Positions 13,969 to 18,957 of a DNA stretch of 18,957 nucleotides are shown in pieces. The position numbers and the translations under genes were made by a program. Position 1 is the first letter of the stretch; each line of letters opens with the position of its first letter. Source of the DNA: Tardiphaga sp. Lineage in GTDB: Bacteria; Pseudomonadota; Alphaproteobacteria; Rhizobiales; Xanthobacteraceae. The notes under the pieces were generated by a model that searched no databases, had not been told where the DNA came from, and worked only from the letters and a program-made list of their open reading frames with translations. The stretch lies in NCBI GenBank assembly GCA_028290765.1, contig JAQGJF010000778.1:1-18957 (forward strand), given 5' to 3'.

Positions 13969-14886
13969 ATGAGCTGGCAGCCCACCAACGATCCGATCCT
14001 CGGCGACCCGCAATCCTGCGACGCGCTGGAACTGGTGATCGTGCCGCGCACCCGCGACCTCGGCGACGGATTTGAAGTGCGGCGCGCGCTGCCGCATGGC
14101 AAGCGGCAGATGGTCGGCCCCTTCATCTTCTTCGATCATTTCGGACCGGTGCAATTCGTCTCCGGCAAGGGCATGGACGTCCGCCCGCATCCGCATATCG
14201 GTCTCGCCACTGTCACCTATCTGTTCGACGGCAGCATCATGCACCGCGACAGCGAGGGCAACATCCAGGAGATCCAGCCCGGCGCCATGAACCTGATGAC
14301 CGCCGGCCGCGGCATCGCCCATTCCGAACGCACGCCGGACGTGCAGCGCCGCGACGGCCAGAAGATGCTCGGCCTGCAAAGCTGGATCGCGCTGCCCAAG
14401 GGCTCCGAGGAAATCGCGCCGTCGTTCCAGCACTACGCCGCCGAAAGCCTGCCAGTGGTCGCGGACGGCGGTTTCACCGCGCGGATCATCGCCGGCAGCG
14501 CATTCGGAAAATCCTCCGCGGTGAAGATGGTGTCGCCATGGTTCTACGTCGAGGTCGCCGCCGAGGAAGGCACCAGCGTGCCGCTGGATCCGGACCACGA
14601 GGAGCGCGCGATCTATGTGATCGACGGCGAGATCGAGATCGCCGGTGACCGCTATGAAGGGCCGCGGCTCTTGATCTTCCGGCCCGGCGACCGCATCACG
14701 GTCCGCGCGCTTCGCAACACCCGCATGATGTTTCTCGGCGGCGACGCGCTGGAGGGACCGCGCCATATCTGGTGGAATTTCGTGTCCTCCAGCCAGGAGC
14801 GGATCGAGCAGGCCAAGCAGGACTGGAAGAGCGGCCGCTTCGACCACGTGCCCAACGAACACGAATTCATTCCGCTGCCGGAATAA
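13969..14886 (+). CDS. Pirin family protein
   Basis: A 305-residue bicupin of the pirin family, cytoplasmic and metal-binding. Bacterial pirins have been linked to quercetin dioxygenase activity and to modulation of central metabolism or stress responses; no single role can be set here. The N-terminal cupin has RPHPHIGLATVTYLFDGSI with His74 and His76, then GRGIAHSER with His118 and Glu120; these four match the iron ligands of known pirins. The pirin C-terminal half includes DHEERAIYVIDGEIEIAG, LLIFRPGDRITVRAL, FLGGDALEGPRHIWWNFVSS and DWKSGRFDHV. GGAGA sits four bases before the chosen ATG; an in-frame ATG at 13939 lies inside the likely -10 and is rejected. purC follows after 72 nt with no terminator between. 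Confidence 0.93.
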   Translation: MSWQPTNDPILGDPQSCDALELVIVPRTRDLGDGFEVRRALPHGKRQMVGPFIFFDHFGPVQFVSGKGMDVRPHPHIGLATVTYLFDGSIMHRDSEGNIQEIQPGAMNLMTAGRGIAHSERTPDVQRRDGQKMLGLQSWIALPKGSEEIAPSFQHYAAESLPVVADGGFTARIIAGSAFGKSSAVKMVSPWFYVEVAAEEGTSVPLDPDHEERAIYVIDGEIEIAGDRYEGPRLLIFRPGDRITVRALRNTRMMFLGGDALEGPRHIWWNFVSSSQERIEQAKQDWKSGRFDHVPNEHEFIPLPE

Positions 14887-14958
14887 CACGCCTCATCGTT
14901 TCCCGTTTGGCCGCTGGCACACCGCCGGAACGGCGATGCTTTCGAAAGAGTTTGATCC

Positions 14959-15882
14959 ATGACGACAATGCTCAGCAGCGACCTTCCCCTGCAACGGCTG
15001 GGACGCGGCAAGGTCCGCGATATCTACGCCGTCGATGCCGAGCGGCTGCTGCTCCTGACCACCGACCGGATCAGCGCATTCGACGTGGTAATGGCGGAAA
15101 CCATTCCGATGAAGGGCGCGGTGCTGACCCAGATCAGCGCCTGGTGGTTTCGCCAGCTCGGCGGCGTGGTGCCGCACCACTTGATCAGCGCCGACACCGA
15201 CGAGATCATGGCGGAAGTGCCGGCGCTTAAGGGGCATCGCGCCGACATCGCCGGGCGGGCGATGCTATGCCGGCGCACGCAAGTGTTTCCGATCGAGTGC
15301 GTGATCCGCGGCTATCTCACGGGGTCGGCGTGGAAGGAATATGCGGAGGCCGGCACGCTGGCCGGCGAAAGACTGGCGCCGGGCCTGCTCGAAAGCGCGA
15401 AACTCGAGCCGTCGATCTTCAGCCCGGCCACCAAGGCAGCGACCGGTCACGACGAAAACATCACGATCACGAGGATGCGCGAGGTGCTCGGCGACGAGGT
15501 GACCCACACGCTGGAGAGCATGAGCCGCGCCGTCTACACCCAAGGCGAAGCGATCGCCCGCGAGCAGGGCATCATCATCGCCGACACCAAATTCGAATTC
15601 GGCCGCGATGCCGAGGGCCGGATCATCCTGATCGACGAGGTGATGACCCCCGACAGCTCGCGGTTCTGGGCGGCGGACGTCTACCGGCCCGGCCAGCCGC
15701 AGCCGAGTTTCGACAAGCAGCCGCTGCGCGATTATCTCGATGCCGAGCGGCGCGCCGGCCGCTGGAACGGCGAAGCGCCGCCGCCGCCGCTCCCCGACAG
15801 CGTGGTGGAGGCGACCAGCAAGCGCTATCTCGACGCCTATCGCCGCCTCACCGGCACCGAACTCACGGCCACCAAAGGCTGA
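14959..15882 (+). CDS. purC: Phosphoribosylaminoimidazole-succinocarboxamide synthase (SAICAR synthetase), long form
   Basis: PurC joins CAIR and aspartate with ATP to make SAICAR in purine synthesis, in the cytoplasm. The 307-residue product belongs to the longer, yeast ADE1-like form rather than the roughly 240-residue form common in bacteria. Motifs: [12 protein letters not shown] (16-27, ATP loop), [12 protein letters not shown] (34-44), [19 protein letters not shown] (110-128), ATGHDENI (161-168), [11 protein letters not shown] (205-215), [14 protein letters not shown] (224-237) and [11 protein letters not shown] (250-260). All expected ATP and substrate segments are intact. GAAAGAG lies about nine bases upstream of the ATG. 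No other pur gene adjoins; rhizobia of this group can also carry a short purC elsewhere, so this may be a second copy. It may be co-transcribed with pirin. Confidence 0.95.
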   Translation: MTTMLSSDLPLQRLGRGKVRDIYAVDAERLLLLTTDRISAFDVVMAETIPMKGAVLTQISAWWFRQLGGVVPHHLISADTDEIMAEVPALKGHRADIAGRAMLCRRTQVFPIECVIRGYLTGSAWKEYAEAGTLAGERLAPGLLESAKLEPSIFSPATKAATGHDENITITRMREVLGDEVTHTLESMSRAVYTQGEAIAREQGIIIADTKFEFGRDAEGRIILIDEVMTPDSSRFWAADVYRPGQPQPSFDKQPLRDYLDAERRAGRWNGEAPPPPLPDSVVEATSKRYLDAYRRLTGTELTATKG

Positions 15883-16057
15883 CCGTCGCCGGTGTCGGGG
15901 CTTTGCGAGAAGCCCGCAAAAAGTTCCATGCACAATGCGCCGACATAAAATAATGGTTGTCCGGAAGCGGGGCTGTCGTCTACCAGAGTTCCAGGCATGA
16001 CAATTGCTGCGAGTCCTCGGGTCAGGATTTCGCCACAGCCCTCGATTCCCGCCCCGG

Positions 16058-18277
16058 ATGGACGTCCCCCGCGTGTCCTCTAGCTCTGCCAGCCTCAACT
16101 CGAATCTGGACCTGCGCGCCCGGCTGAACGACGTTTTCGGCGGCAGCGTTGCCAGCGTTCTCACCATCACCTATGGGCTTTCCTATGCGGTGCTGATTTT
16201 TTCCGGCCCGCTGGCGCCGCTATTGCCCTACGGCATCGCCGCGACGTTCATTTCCTCCTGTATCGCCGCTGCCGTGCTGGCGCTGGGAAGTTCGTTTCCC
16301 TTTGCCGTCGCCGGCCCCGACAGCTCTACCGCCGCCGTCACCGCCATTCTGGCGGCGACGATGGCCGAGCACCTTATCCAGAACAACCCGTCGGCGCCGC
16401 TGCTCGGCCCGGTACTGGTGACATTGTCGGGCGCCACCGTCGTCACCGGCCTCGTGCTTTGCGGCTTCGGCATGAGCCGACTGGGCCGCGCCATCCGCTA
16501 TGTTCCGTATCCGGTGATCGGCGGCTTTCTCGGCGCGACCGCGGTGCTGATCGTGCTGGGCGCCATCAATGTCATTACCGGCCATCGGCTGCAATGGACG
16601 ACGCTGGGCGAACTTGCCAACCGCATGACGCTCTACGAAATGCTGGCCGGCTGTGCGCTGGCGCTGGCGCTCTATCTGGCCTGGCATCGGTCGCGCCGAC
16701 CGCTGGCCTTGCCGGTCATCCTGATCGGCGGCGTCATCGCCGCGCATCTCGGATTTCGGATCGCCGGCATCTCGGTGATCGAGGCCCAGGCGATGGGCTG
16801 GACCTTCGCCTCGCCGCCACACGCCAGGCTGGTGCTGCCATGGACGCTGGTCGACGCCGCGCATTATCCGTGGCGGGCACTTCCCGACCTGATCGGCAAT
16901 CTGATCGCGGTGATCTTCGTGACCGCCATCAGCACGCTGTTCAACACCACCGGCGTCGAAGTCGCGACCCATCGCGAGGCGGATCTCGAGCGCGAGCTCA
17001 ATGCCACCGGCATCGCCAACATCCTGACCGGCGCGTTCGGCGGTTACGCCAGCTGCATCTCGATCAGCCGATCGCTGCTCAATATCGGCAGCGGGGGCAC
17101 CTCGCGGCTTTCCGGCATGACCGTCGCGGTCATCTCCGCGCTGATGCTGGTGGTCGAGCCGAAACTGCTGGGATACGTGCCGAAATTCATTCTCGGCGGT
17201 CTGTTGCTCTATCTCGGCGTCGACCAGCTCAACAAGTGGATCATCGAATCGCGGCGGCGGCTGTCGGCGCTGGATTATCTGTCGCTGCTCGCGATCATCG
17301 TCATCATCGTGGAATGGGGTTTCGTCGCCGGGGTGCTGATCGGCGTGATCATCGGTTGTGCGACTTTTGCGTTGACCGCATCCCGCATCAATTCGATCAA
17401 ATACGGCTTCGACGGTTCCGAATATCGCAGTTCGCTGGACCGCTCGCTCGACGACCAGATGGCGCTGGCCGCACATGGCCGCGAAATCCAGGGCCTCAAC
17501 CTGCAAAGCTATCTGTTCTTCGGCTCGGCCAACCGGCTGTATCAGCACGTCAAAACCATGCTGCACCGTCATCCCGAGTGCCGCTATCTGGTGTTCGACT
17601 TCAAGCTGGTCACCGGCATCGATTCATCGGCGGCGCACTCCTTCGCCCAGATCAAGCGGACCACCCATGAGCGCGGCATCCGGCTGCTGCTGGTCAATCT
17701 GCAGCCCGCCGCCGAGAAGACCCTGCGCTCCAGCCAGTTCATCTCCGACGACATGAGCCTCGTGGACGAGTTGGATCACGCGCTGGAATGGTGCGAGAAC
17801 GAGGTGATCGACCGGCATCGCGGGCTGGCGCAGGAAGAAAGCTCGTTGCGCGACTGGTTCGAAAAAATCCTACGAACCGCCGACGATGCCGATGAGTTGA
17901 TGCGCCGCTGTCAGCGCGTCGAATTCGCGGCGGGCGAGATCGTCGCCAATTCCGGCGATGCCGCCGACACCATGCATTTCATCCTCGACGGGCGGGTCGG
18001 GATCATGGTCCCGACCGGCGAAGGCCGCAACACGCGGGTGCGCAGCCTCGGCCGCTACACCACGGTCGGCGAGATGGGTCTGGTGACCCGCGCCCCGCGC
18101 ACCGCCACCATTCAGGCGGAGGTCGGAAGCGTGTTGTACGTCCTGCGCGGCGAAGATTTCGAGGCCTTGAAGGAGGATCATCCGGCGCTCGGCCAGAAGC
18201 TCCTGACATATTTCATCTCGGTGATGGCCGAACGGCTCGCCTTCGCGAGCCGGATGATCGCGGTGTTGCGGCGGTAG
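16058..18277 (+). CDS. SulP/SLC26-type anion transporter fused to STAS and cyclic-nucleotide-binding domains
   Basis: A 739-residue inner-membrane protein with three parts. Residues 25-440 are the SulP transporter core, with many hydrophobic helices, AGPDSSTAAVTA (85-96), TTGVEVATHREADLERELNA and YASCISISRSLLNIGSGG. Residues 477-580 are a STAS domain, with YLVFDFKLVTGIDSSAA (510-526) at the position of the SpoIIAA phosphoserine loop. Residues 605-725 are a cNMP-binding domain whose phosphate-binding cassette GEMGLVTRAPRTATI (671-685) keeps the Gly-Glu and Arg expected for cAMP or cGMP binding. SulP proteins move sulfate, bicarbonate, nitrate or dicarboxylates; the substrate is not evident. 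Cyclic-nucleotide gating is an inference. The start is uncertain: ATG 16058 fits the domain, TTG 16004 would add 18 residues; neither has a good ribosome site. Confidence 0.9.
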   Translation: MDVPRVSSSSASLNSNLDLRARLNDVFGGSVASVLTITYGLSYAVLIFSGPLAPLLPYGIAATFISSCIAAAVLALGSSFPFAVAGPDSSTAAVTAILAATMAEHLIQNNPSAPLLGPVLVTLSGATVVTGLVLCGFGMSRLGRAIRYVPYPVIGGFLGATAVLIVLGAINVITGHRLQWTTLGELANRMTLYEMLAGCALALALYLAWHRSRRPLALPVILIGGVIAAHLGFRIAGISVIEAQAMGWTFASPPHARLVLPWTLVDAAHYPWRALPDLIGNLIAVIFVTAISTLFNTTGVEVATHREADLERELNATGIANILTGAFGGYASCISISRSLLNIGSGGTSRLSGMTVAVISALMLVVEPKLLGYVPKFILGGLLLYLGVDQLNKWIIESRRRLSALDYLSLLAIIVIIVEWGFVAGVLIGVIIGCATFALTASRINSIKYGFDGSEYRSSLDRSLDDQMALAAHGREIQGLNLQSYLFFGSANRLYQHVKTMLHRHPECRYLVFDFKLVTGIDSSAAHSFAQIKRTTHERGIRLLLVNLQPAAEKTLRSSQFISDDMSLVDELDHALEWCENEVIDRHRGLAQEESSLRDWFEKILRTADDADELMRRCQRVEFAAGEIVANSGDAADTMHFILDGRVGIMVPTGEGRNTRVRSLGRYTTVGEMGLVTRAPRTATIQAEVGSVLYVLRGEDFEALKEDHPALGQKLLTYFISVMAERLAFASRMIAVLRR

Positions 18278-18299
18278 CGGCGCGTAGTTGCCGCGCCGC
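18277..18299. terminator. GC-rich hairpin between convergent SulP and aldehyde dehydrogenase genes
   Basis: GCGGCGCG (18277-18284) pairs perfectly with CGCGCCGC (18292-18299) over a 7-nt loop, beginning on the last base of the SulP stop codon. It lacks a T-run on either strand, so it may pause or stabilise transcripts rather than terminate on its own. Confidence 0.45.
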
Positions 18300-18314
18300 A
18301 GATGCCGACCTATT

Positions 18315-18956
18315 TCAAATCCCCGCCATCATGATGTATTTGATCTCGACATATTCTTCCATGCCGTGATGCGAGCCTTCGCGCCCGAGGCCACTTTCCT
18401 TGACGCCGCCGAACGGCGCCACTTCGGTGGTGATCAGCCCGGTGTTGACGCCGACCATGCCGGATTCCAGCGCTTCCGCCACCCGCCAGACCCGACCGAG
18501 ATCGCGCGAATAGAAATAGGACGCGAGGCCGAACGGCGAGTTGTTGCACATCGCGATCACGTCGGCCTCGTCCTTGAAGCGGAACACCGGCGCCAGCGGG
18601 CCAAAGGTTTCCTCCTGCGCGACCAGCGCATCGGGCTGCACATTGGAGAGCACGGTCGGCTCGAAGAAGCTGCCGCCGAGCGCGTGGCGTTTGCCGCCGG
18701 TGACGATTTTCGCGCCGTGCTTGACCGCGTCGGCGATGTGTTTTTCGATCTTGTCGACCGCATCCATATTGATCAGCGGGCCCTGCACTACGCCTTGCTC
18801 GGTACCGTCGCCGATCTTCATCGCCGCGACCTTGTTCGAGAGTTTTTCCACAAAGCTGTCGTAGATCTTGTCCTGCGCATAGATCCGGTTGGCGCAGACG
18901 CAGGTCTGGCCCATGTTGCGGTATTTCGAGACCATGGCGCCCTCGACCGCGGCGTC
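18315..18956 (-). CDS. gabD: NAD(P)-dependent succinate-semialdehyde dehydrogenase, 5'-truncated by window edge
   Basis: The visible 213 C-terminal residues belong to an aldehyde dehydrogenase most like GabD, which oxidises succinate semialdehyde to succinate at the end of the GABA and 4-hydroxybutyrate routes. The frame is open to the window edge, so roughly 270 N-terminal residues with most of the cofactor domain are missing. The catalytic cysteine lies in GQTCVCANR, a form typical of GabD, and the catalytic-domain motifs QEETFGPLAPVFRF, NNSPFGLASYFYSRD and PFGGVKESGLGREGSHHGME are intact. Related semialdehyde dehydrogenases (for example glutarate semialdehyde) share these motifs, so the substrate is likely but not certain. 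No gabT or transporter is visible. Confidence 0.9.
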   Translation of the reverse strand, partial: DAAVEGAMVSKYRNMGQTCVCANRIYAQDKIYDSFVEKLSNKVAAMKIGDGTEQGVVQGPLINMDAVDKIEKHIADAVKHGAKIVTGGKRHALGGSFFEPTVLSNVQPDALVAQEETFGPLAPVFRFKDEADVIAMCNNSPFGLASYFYSRDLGRVWRVAEALESGMVGVNTGLITTEVAPFGGVKESGLGREGSHHGMEEYVEIKYIMMAGI

Positions 18957-18957
18957 G

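Noticed and set aside
13675..14889. 404-codon minus-strand frame opposite the pirin gene
   Set aside because: It crosses a perfect intrinsic terminator and a promoter region and shows no domain; pirin ligands are intact on the plus strand.
15898..15915. Hairpin GGGCTT/AAGCCC after purC as a terminator
   Set aside because: Only six base pairs and no T-run; too weak to call.
15997..16083. 28-codon leader frame overlapping the SulP start
   Set aside because: No good ribosome site, no residues pointing to attenuation, and no hairpin pair around it.
16220..17572. 450-codon minus-strand frame and a 403-codon plus-strand frame within the SulP gene
   Set aside because: Both are rich in Arg, His, Gln and Asp with no hydrophobic organisation; they are frame shadows of the transporter.
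1..18957. Defence island, CRISPR array, tRNA gene or mobile element
   Set aside because: No spaced repeats, tRNA-like cloverleaf sequence, transposase, integrase or nuclease domains were recognised on either strand.

Overview
The window is high-GC chromosomal DNA with dense, short intergenic gaps. Gene content and repeats point to an alphaproteobacterium of the Bradyrhizobium/Rhodopseudomonas/Afipia group. The protein families (FUSC, DUF2867, DUF1127, MmgE/PrpD, long-form PurC, PmtA-like methyltransferase) fit that group. Two palindromic intergenic elements (near 4463-4560 and 5947-6049) resemble repeats I recall as widespread in Bradyrhizobium genomes. The assignment rests on recognition, not on a search. 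I see no rRNA, tRNA, CRISPR array, phage or insertion-sequence gene.

Layout, left to right: the 3' part of ilvD (dihydroxy-acid dehydratase, +) meets a dihydropyrimidinase/hydantoinase gene (-) stop to stop. An NTF2-like 'lumazine-binding' gene (-) lies upstream of the hydantoinase. A DUF2867 gene and an unrecognised gene with an internal repeat follow in the same frame (+). A FUSC-family membrane protein (-) and a 56-codon small gene (+) are bracketed by two mirrored palindromic repeat elements. Then come an MmgE/PrpD-family gene (+), a DUF1127 gene (-) divergent from a LysR regulator (+), a secreted serine hydrolase (-), a PmtA-like methyltransferase (-) divergent from a TetR regulator (+), a membrane-anchored AraC-type regulator (-) divergent from a secreted DUF1080 protein (+), a pirin (+), long-form purC (+), a SulP-STAS-cNMP fusion transporter (+), and the 3' part of a succinate-semialdehyde dehydrogenase gene (-).

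The region is mostly housekeeping and metabolic genes mixed with small regulator-target pairs. The best-supported regulatory unit is the TetR/methyltransferase pair. Two divergent sigma70-like promoters, each with a 17-nt spacer, are interleaved within one 33-bp inverted repeat, so one repressor could control both genes. The AraC/DUF1080 pair also has a recognisable promoter on each side, and the DUF1080 gene ends in a textbook intrinsic terminator. Convergent neighbours touch or overlap repeatedly (0, 11 and 12 nt apart, a 20-nt overlap, 37 nt with a hairpin).

I do not see a defence system or a biosynthetic cluster. The items most worth a second look are the shared TetR operator, the SulP-STAS-cNMP fusion with an intact-looking cyclic-nucleotide cassette, the seven-helix-type AraC regulator beside a secreted sugar hydrolase, the mirrored repeat elements around FUSC, and the internally duplicated unknown protein at 3948-4454.
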